64,000 bases of DNA from positions 5,789,501-5,853,500 of the forward strand of contig NC_053042.1 of assembly GCF_003473485.1 (NCBI RefSeq). Reading direction: 5' to 3'. Every line of letters begins with the position of its first letter. The first letter of the stretch is position 1. Origin of the DNA: Medicago truncatula. Its lineage: Eukaryota; Streptophyta; Magnoliopsida; Fabales; Fabaceae. A program made the position numbers and the translations under genes. Positions 34,520 to 46,365 of this stretch are shown piece after piece. The notes beneath the pieces were generated by a model that was given only the letters and a program-made list of their open reading frames with translations, ran no database searches and was not told the origin of the DNA.

Positions 34520-35300
34520 ATTCTTATTACATTTACAATCACCAGAAAACCAACTTTTCTGTGGTAAAACTAAAAGAAATCCACAAGAAAACCAGCCTTC
34601 CTGGGGTAAAACTAAAATAAAGAAGGAAAAAAAGAAGATTCATAGGGGGGGGAAGAGTGAGGAGGAGAGTGAGAATGTGAGATGGTGTGTGAAAATGGGA
34701 AAGTTTGGAGGTGTATTTATAGGGGGAGATTGTAACATAGGTTATATCTACCATAAACATAGCCAAAAAATCGTGTAAAACATAGTAAAAAACGTGCAAA
34801 ACCAATTAAATTCACTTGACCAAAGTCCAAAAAAAGTGTGTTTTTAAGCTCTAACCACCGGTCACCTTGTGTGAGTTAACTCGCGCACAGGCCAGTGGTG
34901 CGTGACTTAAGCCACGCAAAGCTTATAAGGTGTGTGAGTTAAGCCATGCAGCGTGACTTAACTCACGCATGGGTATATATGGTATTTCAGTTGAGCGTGA
35001 GTGTTTTGTACTGGGTAAAGAGCAGAATTCTAAGAAGAATTTCGCTAAGTAGGCCGCGTAAAATGCACATAAGTCCCTTAAATGAACAATTCTTGTGTGG
35101 ATACAAAGATTTAAACATAACACATTTGGTCACACACTTAAAAAGAATAAAGTAGAAAAAGTAATAATTAAATCATTTATTGGTTTTTAAATGATTATAG
35201 CATGATCCCTCAAAAAAAAAATGATTATAGCATGATGTGTGACCAAATGAAGTGTCAAAATCATTTATTGGTTTTTAAATGATTTGCACATTTAGTTTTA
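34520..35300. repeat. island-2 unit, copy 1
   Basis: This unit recurs as copy 2 (35383-35560 plus 38487-39000). It has three parts. The first is a reverse-strand promoter-like stretch (TATTTATA at 34714-34721 on the + strand) with a CT-rich leader. The second is a GC-richer block with many CGTGACTTAA / CGTGAGTTAA words (34840-34980). The third is an inverted-repeat part with GGTCACACAC / GTGTGACCAAATGA (about 35125-35255). Nothing suggests a normal protein gene. Confidence 0.65.
34539..34646 (-). CDS. possible short hydrophobic peptide
   Basis: Starting about 70 bases after the reverse-strand TATA box, an ATG at 34646 opens a 35-codon hydrophobic frame (MNLLFFLLYFSFTPGRLVFL, ending VFW). Copy 2 of the unit has an equivalent start (MNLLLILLFFLLYFGV...) behind an equivalent TATA box, but its tail differs. 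I do not recognise it. It may be only a chance frame in a CT-rich leader. Confidence 0.2.
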   Translation of the reverse strand, partial: PMNLLFFLLYFSFTPGRLVFLWISFSFTTEKLVFW

Positions 35301-35382
35301 CTCAATCTGGTTCTTTTTCTCCAAGAAAGCTACTCACTACTCATCATTTTATCCTCATAATTGGCCTCTTTCTCTTTTTACA

Positions 35383-38300
35383 CCAAAATAAAGAAGGAAA
35401 AAAAGAAGGATAAGAAGAAGATTCATAGGGGGAGAGAGTCAGGAGGAGAGTGAGAATGTGAGATGGTGTGAGAAAATGGGGAAGTTTGGAAGTGTATTTA
35501 TAGAGGAGATTGTAACATAGGTTATATCTACCATAAATATAGTCAAAAAATCGTGTAAAATGTAACAATCCGATTTTTGCTAGAATTATTTTAAATTGTT
35601 TTAATAAGTGTTTATATGTGCTTGTGTGTGAATATTATCATTGGGTGCATTTTTATGGGTTTACGTGTTGGAAGGGTAATTTAGTAATTTCATGGTGAGG
35701 ATTATTTTTAGTGTTTCAAGGGAGAATCATTATTTTACTAAGTTACTAGTGTGGTAATTAGTTGTGAGCTGATAAGTGATCGTTGTTATTATTTTACCGT
35801 TAAGTGAGTAGAAACATTTTAGAATTAGTGATTGAGTGAGTTAAGCCCACTAAGGCATTAGGGTTAAACCCATTTAAGAAGAGCCTATATAAACTCTTGC
35901 CTTAGAGAAAATAGGTTTTCATTTTCATTTCATAAGAATTTTGAGAGAGGTAGAGAGAGAAAGTTCAAGAGAAGAGGAAAAGGGTTAGAAGGGAGAAAGC
36001 TTGAAGACCCAAGAAGTGATAGAGATTCTAGGAGCTAAATTAAAGTTTTTGCTAGGATATTTGCTAATTGAGGTAAGGGGGTTAGATTTCAATCATAATC
36101 AATTAGTTGTAATTTTTTCCTAATTGCATGCTTAAGTGCTTAATTGAATAAGTGATTATTTTGCTCTTAGTTGTTGAAATTCGTGCTCTTGTTATGATGA
36201 TATGTTTGAGTACATGAAATTGGTGATAATTGAATTGTTGTTGGTGAAATTGTATGTTCATAGTATGTGAAAATGATATATTGTGAATTGTGCTCTAATT
36301 GTTGAATTGTGTTATGTTGTTGTTAATTTGTGATGAGAATCATGTTTAATTGATGTTGTTGTTGTTAAGAGATATTGTTGTTGATGATTCATAGATTGGG
36401 TGTTCATAAATTATGAGTTTGTGATGTGAAATAAGTTGTTGTTGTTGTTGTTGGTTTTGTGAAAATGGGTGATTTGGTGAATTATGATTAAATGACATTT
36501 GTTTTCATGTTTGATGTGTTCTTGAAAGCCTTTTTAAGTGCTAAGATCTGTAAACGAACTATGGAAACATATTTGGGCATTGGGAGATCAAAATTGGGAA
36601 TTTTGGGTGAAAAAGGGTTGAAACCCGAAAGTTTTTCTGCAAAACTGATGATTGTTCGCTTAAGCGAACGCTAAGCGAACAATCACAATGAGTTCTGGAA
36701 CTCGGTTGCTTAAGTGAACCTGTAAGCGAATAGTAAGCGTACAACTACTGTAAGCTTCTGGAACTTGGTCGCTTAAGCGAACAAGCCTAGTTTCAGCAAC
36801 TTTTAATTTTCGTTCCGGGCTTTAGGGGACAATCCGAGCTTTGTAAAATACTTCTTTCAACTTGTTTAATCTCTGTTTGAACTCCTAAACCTACTGGAAC
36901 ATGATTTACTCATTCAAATTTGGGATTTTCTATTTTGGTTGAAACTTGAACTTTTGGTAATTTCGGATTTTGTCGGAGATAAACTTTTGTGAACTAATAG
37001 GGATTACAAGTTTGGTATACAGTTCATGTGGACCTAGGCAAGACTTGTAAAGTTGGGTTAATGTCTTAATCATGTCAAACTTGATTTTCAGGTGGGAATG
37101 TGAAATATGTGAACTTGGATTTTCTCATACGAACTTAAGCTAATTTTTGAACTAATGTTTGATAGTTCGTAAGTAGTTTAAGCTCATGATTACATGATTG
37201 ATTAAGATTGATTTGTGAGCTTTTCAAACTTAAATAAGTTACCTTGTTTTGAAAATTATCAATGTTGGCCGTTTTGCCACTTGATACGGACTTTGTCGAA
37301 AACGATTCTTTAAAGCTAATTACCTTATAAATCTTTCGTGACTAGCCTTATATGACTAAATGAAGATATGTGAATGAGTTGTTAGATGTCGAATATGATA
37401 TTTATCATAAGGTGTTGCATTTTCTCTTTACTTGGAATATGAGAAGTATTTGAAGTGGTGGAACTATATTATATTGTTGATGTTGATTAATGTTTATATA
37501 TCAATTGATGTTGATGATTATTGATAATTATGATGGCAATGTGATGATGGATCTTAATTGAATTATGACTTGATTGTTGTGTGGACGTAAATACTTGATA
37601 ATGCAATTGTGGTTGAGGTGATCAATATAATCGGAGGCTATCCTTTATATTGTTGTTGAATATTTATGAGGTGATTTTGCATTGTCGAGTCTTTGCTTGT
37701 ATGTCCATGCGTCATAGTCATGTTGAGTCTTGATGTTATAAAGGAGGAGTACTCTTTTACTTCGGTGATAATGTAAGACGGGTGTGAAATCTTACATATG
37801 ATGTTTTTGTTGCATCATGGGTGACGACCTTGAGGTGATTTGGTACCACATGCATATATGTGTTGGGATTAGGCGCATATCATATTGGCATGAGTCTTAT
37901 TTGTTGCATGTGAATGATGACTGTTGATGAATATATACTTGTGATATTTGGAATTGTTGCATGAATGTGTATTTGGAAATTAATTGCTCATGATTAATTA
38001 ATTGATACTTGATTTGATTCATTTATGTGAAACTGTTTATGTGGATTATGATTATGATTGATGTAAAGCTTACCCCAGTGGTTTTGACCACCTACCTGTC
38101 TGTATGGATGGGTAGACGAAGTGCAGGATTAGTTGCTTTGGTGAGTTGCTTGGATAGCAAGAGCTATCTCCGTTATCATTTCCTTAGAGTCTTAGGATAG
38201 GCTCTGATCTAGGATGTTTGTCTTATGATTATTCTAGATTGTTTATCCTGGATTTATTTATGTTGTGGAGATTTACCCATTTGTCGGGATTTGGAGAATT

Positions 38301-39000
38301 TTTATGATGTTGTATTTTGATCTCATGGCATATATACTTTTGAGGTGTCTGGTCTATATCCGCTGCAACTGTTGAGAATTTTTATATAAGCATGTTGTTT
38401 GGTTCTTGTTGATGACGTGGCGTCTATTTCTTGAATATTTATATGATTCATGTGTTTTATCGCTTTAATAGAAATAGTACGTTAAATAAAATAGTAAAAA
38501 ACATGCAAAACCAATTACATTCACAAAAAACGTGCAAAACCAATTAAATTCACTTGACCGAAGTCCATAAAACGTGTGTTTTTGAGCTCTAACCACCGGC
38601 CACCTTGCGTGAGTTAGCTCGCGCACAGGCCAGTGGTGCGTGACTTAAGCCACGCAAAGCTTATAAGGTGCGTGAGTTAAGTCACGCAGCGTGACTTAAC
38701 TCATGCATGTGTATATATGGTATTTCAGCTGGGTGCGAGTGTTTTGTGCTGGGTAAAGAGCAGAATTCTAAGAAAATTTTTGCTAACTAGGCCGCGTAAA
38801 ATGCACATAAGTCCCTTAAATGAAAAATTCTTGTGTGGATACAAAGATTTAAACATAACATTTGGTCACACACTTAAAAAAGAATAAAGTAGAAAAAGTA
38901 ATAATTAAATCATTTATTGGTTTTGAAATGATTATAGCATGGTGTGTGACCAAATGACGTGTCCAAATCTTTGTGTCCACTCAAGAATTATTCCCCTCAA
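35383..39000. repeat. island-2 unit, copy 2, split by an insertion
   Basis: 35383-35560 matches 34613-34794, and 38487-39000 matches the continuation of copy 1 (about 34795-35290). The two halves are separated by 2.9 kb of foreign sequence exactly where copy 1 reads ATCGTGTAAAA|CATAGTAAAA. The unit had therefore been duplicated in tandem before the insertion arrived. Confidence 0.75.
35561..38486 (+). mobile_element. solo-LTR-like insertion of 2.9 kb
   Basis: It starts TGTAACAATCCGA, a common opening of plant Gypsy LTRs, and is flanked by TAAAA on both sides (35556-35560 and 38487-38491), a 5-bp target duplication as for LTR elements. A TATA-like CCTATATAAACTC near 35884 is followed by an AG-rich leader-like stretch. 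There is no reverse transcriptase or integrase frame and no second LTR, so I read it as a solo LTR left by recombination. The 3' end (GTACGTTAAA) is not the expected CA, so that end may be damaged. Confidence 0.5.
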
Positions 39001-39150
39001 ATATTCCAAATCACTTGATCGCTCTAATTTGGGGGTTACGACGGGATATTCCATTTTTCATTTTGGCAAGGATCCGGATTTATGAACCAATTCGTTCAGG
39101 GGTTAGAACTCGATTCGTTCCTGCATCAAACGGAAACATAATATATATGT

Positions 39151-39330
39151 GAGCAATGTTATTTGAACATCAATTTGATTGACAACCATATCTTTACAAA
39201 GAAAATTATGTATTAAAACGAAAACCAAAGTAATATATAGATAAAGTAAAAATATAATATGAATATGAAAGAGAAAGAGAAAGTTATCACAAAAATTATT
39301 AAAAAAATGATTTTACAAATATCATTTCTC
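39151..39330. mobile_element. Mutator-like MITE, copy 1
   Basis: It opens GAGCAATGTTATTTGAACA and closes CAAATATCATTTCTC, with the inner GTTATCACAAAAATTATTA pairing with the left part less well. It is the same family and orientation as 39638-39826. The flanks do not show a clean target duplication. Confidence 0.55.
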
Positions 39331-39637
39331 TATACAGGACCACCAATCATAATTCAACTTCCACTCATAATTCCACAACAAAAATAAACAATCATTTCAA
39401 CTTCCACTCATAATTCCACAACAAAAATCAACAATCATAATTCAAAAACAATAACAGTCACTCATAATTCATTGTTCAATTCTACGTATGATGGCATTTA
39501 ACACACCACACCACTAAACTTGACCACTATAGTCAATAATTTTTAACCCTTAGATTAATTATGGTTCACACATCTTATCATGTAACTACTACACTGGATT
39601 TCATTGCAATGAAGAGGCTTTAGCATAGAAATTTAAT
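39331..39637. repeat. short direct repeats between the two MITEs
   Basis: The phrase CAACTTCCACTCATAATTCC followed by ACAACAAAAAT occurs twice (about 39356 and 39398), with a third partial copy. No gene is seen. Confidence 0.6.
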
Positions 39638-39826
39638 GAGCAATGTTATTTGAACAATCATTTCTTGTGACAACCTTTTAGACAACTAAATTATACAAAG
39701 AAATTTAGGTAGTGGCAGAAAAATCAAAGCAATAGATAGAGAGAGAAAGTAAAATGATAATGTGAGTATGAGAGAGAAAGTTGTCACAAAAATTATCAAA
39801 AAGTGATTGTTCAAATATCATTTCTC
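39638..39826. mobile_element. Mutator-like MITE, copy 2, 9-bp target duplication
   Basis: It opens GAGCAATGTTATTTGAACAA and closes TGTTCAAATATCATTTCTC, an inverted match of about 37 bp including TTGTGACAAC/GTTGTCACAA. AAATTTAAT flanks it exactly on both sides (39629-39637 and 39827-39835). The 189-bp length and 9-bp duplication fit a Mutator-derived MITE. Confidence 0.8.
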
Positions 39827-39835
39827 AAATTTAAT

Positions 39836-42176
39836 AGCAAGAAATGGAGGAAACGGTCCATTTCAAGGAGTCTACATCAAAATAATTGGTTCTTCGATCT
39901 TTCCTCGAATTTTACGAGTTTGGTATGCTCCATTTAGACTAAGCTTCATTTACTCCATTTAGAGTTTGAATGTAAGATATATGGCAAAAAAATATCTAAC
40001 GGTTGAGATTTTAAATTAAAAGACTATAAAAGGTTGTTGCGATATAAGAAAAGAAGGGAACATGATTTGTTTGTTATTATTATGTTTTTTTTTTATTTAA
40101 AATCTCAACGTTGATTTTTTTTGTCGCATGTCTTGCATCCAAACCTTAAATAGAGTAGATGGAGCGCACTTATTTTACAAGACATGTGACACATGATACA
40201 ACGCGACTTCAACGATGTTGAATTTGTTTTTGTTGATAAATTCTACAATGTTGTATTTTATTCATTTATTAAATGTTTGTTACTACTATTGTTGCATTAA
40301 TTTAAAAATAGGTTGAGTAGTAGATGGGATGATTATCATATAATGCATTTTAATAATATATAGTTAGACATACTTTTGCAACTAATAATAAATAATGTGA
40401 TTACGCGGAATTAGAAGTTTGAATTTTGAATCTCGATTTATTTATTTTAAAAAAAAGGTCTTGCTATATAAAACTTGGTTTAGTTTCAAAAGAGAAAATA
40501 ATGATATGTTTTACATTTTTTTTTTTTAAGTTTTAACGTGTTGAATACATCACTGTTATGATAAAATTCTCTTTTATAAAAGAATAAATTTTTCTCATTT
40601 GAATCCTTTACAAATGCTTTAACATTTTTCCTTAAAAATTACAAGAAATACATCTAAATTTTTGTTTTTTTTCCTTCCGAAAGCAACATCTTGAACATTT
40701 TATCCATCCACAAGACTCAAATATGGTAACATATTTAAGAGATTCGAGTAGAGTTCGTTCGGACCAATCTAATGTTGGTAAAAAAATATAAAACTTGATT
40801 CACGTGTTGTGTTTAGTTAATGAAATACACACTTAAAGAGTGAGTCGCGTGGTCCATGTAAGCTTAATTTAGTTGATAGAGACATTGTATAATATATATA
40901 TGACCTGAATTCGAACCTCGGACACTCATATTTTTCACCTAAAAATGTGTGAATTTTTAATCACTAAAGAAGAAAGCAAAAAAAAGTGAGTCGCATGAGT
41001 AGTTCATGAAATTGTGAGGTTCACTTAATTTGATTTTTAATACTAATGAGTCAAAAAAAATTATAATAACTTCTTAAATTAATTTTTTTATCACATTAAT
41101 TATTCTCAAAATCAATTATTCTCAAGTATCACTTAATCGTAGTGAATTTTCTCTAAAAGGCATCTCAATATAAAACTTGATTTTGCATGCCCCCTTTACT
41201 TTGTGTTCCTTGGAGGCAAGGATGCTCTAATCAAATCAGTTGAGTTAGCTCCTTAACCTTCATATGGAGGAAGATTTCCAAGGTTTAGGCCTTAAAATTT
41301 TGGACAAAATTACTCAATAATTTTCGTTTAATTATAAATATTTAATATTACAAATGCCCAGCTATTGGCTAACTTAATTAGTAAAGAAGAGGATCTCAAA
41401 TTTTCTTTGTCTGACCCAGGTCAAACTTTGGACTCACATGTTGAATCAGGCATGGGTTTGTCTGCTAGGATGGATGAACCAATGAACCATAATGGATTTG
41501 TGTCTTAGGATAGGGTAGCCATTATTTTTGTTTAAAAATATATAAAAATAAAATAAATAAAAAGTACCCCTTATTTTGATTTTCTTATATTGGCATTTTC
41601 ATGTATTCTTTTTACACCTTTTAATTTATTTTTTTTTTCTTTCTCTAAATCAAATTTCTGATTTGTACCTTTTTACCCTTTCTTTCGTTTATATTCTTTT
41701 TCTATGGGGTATCTTTTTTACGTTTGGGTTGGTAGACAATCCTAGTCAATAAACCCTATATTGACCAATAAAGACCTGCAGAAAAATGGCAACTAGAATA
41801 CAGCCTCTAATTTTTCTTGGTTAATTATTTAATCTCCAACTTGCGATAAATATACGAAAACCAGCGAAGGAAAATGAACTTATAAGAGCAAAACTCCAAA
41901 ATACAAGTCCTTAGTCATTAATTAATTTTATAATTAATATACTTTCCCATTTGCAGCATATAAATATACAAATGTATAAACATTGTGAAAATAATTATTT
42001 AAATCTGAATTCCATTTCCTATATATACGTACATTGCAATGTATACATAAGGTTTTCTGTAACACGTTTACGCTATATATAATATAATATACTTCATTCA
42101 TTCATATATCTCTATCAATATATTTCTACATCATTCATTCACATTTCTTGCTTACAATTTTCTTTTTCTTAAAGCT
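39836..42176. other. intergenic upstream of the lipase gene
   Basis: AT-rich sequence without recognisable genes. Runs of TATATA near 42070-42090 lie at a plausible distance from the lipase start codon for a core promoter, but no unique TATA box can be chosen. Confidence 0.4.
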
Positions 42177-45100
42177 ATGGGTTCCGAACAACAAATACAT
42201 GGAGATTATCTATTTCTGAGGCCACAAGAAGCAAGTGTTGTGGAACTAGGAAGCCTTTTGTTTTCATCAAACTTAGCAAATAGAAGCTTCATTGATTGTC
42301 CACAAGGACTTGAAGCAAGAAAATTTCGACAAAGATGGCTTCTTTTTACTTCAGTTGTTGCACAAATTGTTCTTGTTGCTATAGATCCCTTCTTGAAAAT
42401 TATTGGAGACTTGTTGGAGTCTTGGCTTAATTGTTTATCAAGTAATGGAGGGCTCATTGGACTCTTCTTCAACTTTCTTAAAGGTTTATTCATTATCATT
42501 ATCACTATCATTTTTTTTTTCTTTGTTTTTGCACACATACATGAGTGAACATGAGCAAATAAATTTTGGTGGTGCAGGAGAGGTGATAACACCGGAAAAG
42601 TCATCGGCGGAGTTTTTATCGGTGGTTGGCCACCTTGACACAAGAGTTGATTTAGACAAAAATATTCATCATAAGGATATAAAGTACAAAGGGTTACTAT
42701 CTATCATGGCTTCTAAATTTTCGTACGAGAATGAACAAGTCATTAGCAATGCAGTTACAAATCATTGGGGTGTAAGTTCTAGTTATAGTTTTATATATAT
42801 GCATTTTTCTATATAGTGAACATGCTAAGAACCATAGTTATTTAGAGTAAATACGCAACACTTTTTTTTGTGATTATTTACCAATCAACTTGGTTTTATC
42901 TTATTATTAATTTGTTTGTTTTTTCGTGTGCTATTATATGGTTGCAGATGGAATTTTTGGGGTTATACAGCTTTTGGAACGGTAAGTATAAGAACGTAGA
43001 AATTTGGTGAATCATCATTATGCAAAAGAAATACTTTTTTCCTAATAAGTTTAATTTTTTGAGGCAATTTTTTTTTCTTAAGTTGACTTTTGAGAACATT
43101 TTCATGAGTACAACGTAAGCACATGTATTTGGGATTGTTGATTAATTATATATTGCATTTTGAAGAAAAAAATGGATTATATAGGACAATACATGATTAA
43201 TGATAATGTACTCAAATACAGTAGTAACAGAAAAATAATGTAATGCGACTAGGAGAAAATTTATACCCTGAGCATTGTTTCGTGGAATCTGCCCTAACAA
43301 TTGATTTCCCACCTAACATTTACTTTGATGGAAATGCTACATAATTAATTTTCTGCATACTCTTAAACTTTATAAGTCAAATCATCATCATATTTACAAA
43401 GACAGCTCATAATTTTAGAATTTTTCCATATAATTTACCATCATATTCACGTTCATGGCTAACTTAAACCAAAATTGATGTCGAAAATGATGAATTGATT
43501 TTGATATGTTTGATTTTTTTTTAAATAGAATTTATTTTTCCTTTATAGTTGATGATAATTAATGGTTCAATTTCTTTAGTAAAATGATTAAATTTCTTTA
43601 TAATTTTTTCATTTATATGTCGAAGAACAAAAAATATGACATTTTTTTACTGGAATCAAAATATAACACTTATTGTGTGGAAGAGCAGTAATAAACATAA
43701 GATGATATTAGTTTTTTTTTTTTTTTTTTTTTATCAATTAGATATGATAACTTTAAATATTACAATTCATAATTTGTTGAGTCAATACGACAAGATATAA
43801 CATTAAACTTAAGATACCCATAACATAAAACTATTAATTAAGTGATTATAATTTTTTTTTTTGAGGTAGTTAAGTGATTATAATATTATTGACATGCAAC
43901 CTAATCCTACACATATTTGACTTTTTCATATGTATAATGTCCATATCTCTGTACATGTGACATGCTTCTTCAACAAATATATATCCCTGGGACATGTTTA
44001 GTTTATACAATCTATTTTTATTTTATCCCTCATTGGATAAACACTACTATTCATGAAGTCTAAAGTTTGACCTTATAATGAAAAGTAACCAATGTCCTAA
44101 AGCACTCTTTAGCATTTCTCTAATTTGAATGAAGGGAATTCAAATCTCTTTAAAAGATAGTTCTAAAATAATCATCAGTAACATTTCAATTATTAATAAT
44201 TTATCCCTTCCATGATTATCAAATGATAAAGCTAGCAACTTGTATGTGTCAATGAAATTGGCAGACTAATTGACCATCAAAATGATGCCATGCAGATTAC
44301 CAAAAGATGGAGTCTACAAAGGCTATGATAGTGAAAGATACAAAGTCTGAACCAAACTTGATTGTGGTTGCATTTAGAGGTACAACTCCATTTGACGCTG
44401 TGCAATGGAAAACAGACGTTGATATCTCCTGGTATGACCTACCAAACGTGGGAAAGATGCATGGTGGATTCATGAAAGCTTTGGGACTATTAGAGAACGG
44501 TGGATGGCCCAAAGAAATTGATGAAAGAAGCCAACATCAATATGCTTACTACGCAATTAGAGAGCAACTGAGAGAAATGTTGAAGGAAAATAAGGATGCA
44601 AAATTCATATTAACAGGGCATAGTTTGGGTGGAGCATTGGCTATTCTGTTTGTCGCAATGCTTATATTCCATGAGGAAGAAGACATGTTGGATAAGTTAC
44701 AAGGTGTTTATACATTTGGGCAACCAAGAGTAGGAGACGAGAAGTTTGGGGAGTTCATGAAAAGCAAGTTGAAAAAGTATGATGTGAAGTATTTTAGATA
44801 TGTTTACTCTAATGATATGGTTCCAAGGGTCCCTTATGATGACAAATCCCTCTTCTTTAAGCACTTCAGTCCTAGTCTCTTTTTCAACAGCTTGTACCAA
44901 GGGCAGGTATGAAAATGTGAATACTTAATAGTGATTAAGTTCTTTTATATGTTTCGTTTATTATAGTCTCTGATTGAATGACTTTTTATGTATTGGAATA
45001 CAGATTCTAGAGGAGGAGCCAAACAAGAACTATTTCTCTTTGTTCTGGGTGATACCCAAGATCTTAAACGCGGTTTGGGAGGTGATTAGAGGTTTCCTTC

Positions 45101-45273
45101 TACCAATTTTTCTAGGTAAAGAGTATAAACAGAATTGGTTCATGACGTTGTTCAGGCTTGTTGGATTGATAATTCCAGGACTACCAGCTCATTTCCCTAC
45201 AGATTATGTCAATGCTACCCGATTGGGATCCTTAGACAAACACCTAGAGCTTCTAATATCTAAGGATGACTAA
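42177..45273 (+). CDS. OBL1: class-3 triacylglycerol lipase, OBL1-like
   Basis: Five exons join in frame: 42177-42483, 42578-42771, 42948-42981, 44296-44906 and 45004-45273, giving 471 residues, the usual length of OBL1-type lipases. Near residues 57-80 a hydrophobic stretch (WLLFTSVVAQIVLVAIDPFL) probably anchors the protein to the oil-body or ER membrane. The alpha/beta-hydrolase part has the oxyanion region VVAFRGTTPFDAVQWKTD, the nucleophile elbow GHSLGG, the YTFGQPRVGD block and the catalytic Asp region SNDMVPRVPY. The likely catalytic His is in PAHFPTDYV near the C-terminus. OBL1 hydrolyses storage triacylglycerol on oil bodies, for example in pollen tubes and seedlings; that role is inferred by family. 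The fourth exon carries most of the catalytic domain and follows a 1.3-kb AT-rich intron. Confidence 0.92.
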
Positions 45274-46365
45274 TGTTTATGCTTTTGTGACCTTCAACCG
45301 AATCGACACATTTCGGTTCCTTTTTTTTACATTATGATGTTACAGTGTTCATTGATCAATTATTGTAAAAATATGATGATATAGACAGAATAAATGATTT
45401 CATGAATAAATTAATCAATGGCATACGACCATTTCCCAGTGCCAGTGATCCTTATATATATATATTCACGTGTGTATCTCATGCCAAAAAATGTATCATT
45501 GAAGCAAAATCAGTATGTGATAGGGAACAAGAAATAGACATAAATCAAACTAAGAACAAAGAACATATTTAAGCATGTGTAATTTTGAGATGGAAAGGCT
45601 AAATTGCAGAGATTGTGATTAATTCATCGTTCTACTATAGATGATATTCATGTTAATAGATTACATTTGAACAGAAACTATCAAGTAGGAAGTACAAAAA
45701 GAGGCTTATTTCTAAAGTTTGGCCTAAGTACATACATATATTATTTATCTTTGAATACGAACTCCCAAGGATGAGGCTACAAAGCACTTAGATTCTACCG
45801 GCTAAAGTGCTTGTACTTCATGCATTGCAAAACTGCAAAGACACCAATTTAGTGTCAACATAGTAAGCTGCTCTCTCTACATCTTTCATTCATTAGCACG
45901 TTGCAGATTTAAATCCTTCTGATTTCTGAAACCTGGTCAAGCATGCAACAGCCTTAATCAAAAAGCATAAAAATGAACAAGGATGTAAGTTGTGCAAATT
46001 TAATGGCAAGTGGGTAAGGGAATAGTAATTTAGTAAACTTGAGGCAAACAAAACCCATGGATAAGATTCGGATGTAAGAGAAGGAATCTGAAGCAGGAAA
46101 TGGGGTCAGTTTTAAAAGATGTCAAATTAATATTGTTTCTAGCATAACTTGCATAAGAAACCTTTACACATAACCTAAAACTATGGTACAATTGACAAAA
46201 ACCACAACCCTTCAAATTCTAAATTATGTAGACAATTGATATTGCAGAATGTGTTGAAGATCTTCAAAACCACAAATATATTAGCATACAATTCATCTTA
46301 CTAGGACAAGGATTACAGAAAAAAATACCTAGCTTCACTTGAACAGAAAGGAATGCTGTAGAAGC
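45274..46365. other. convergent 3' ends of the lipase and remorin genes
   Basis: The two genes face each other here. The stretch should hold both 3' UTRs. No other gene or clear transposon is seen. Confidence 0.45.

Noticed and set aside
42206..42643. 145-codon - strand frame opposite the lipase gene
   Set aside because: It is the mirror of lipase exons 1 and 2 and crosses the intron between them.
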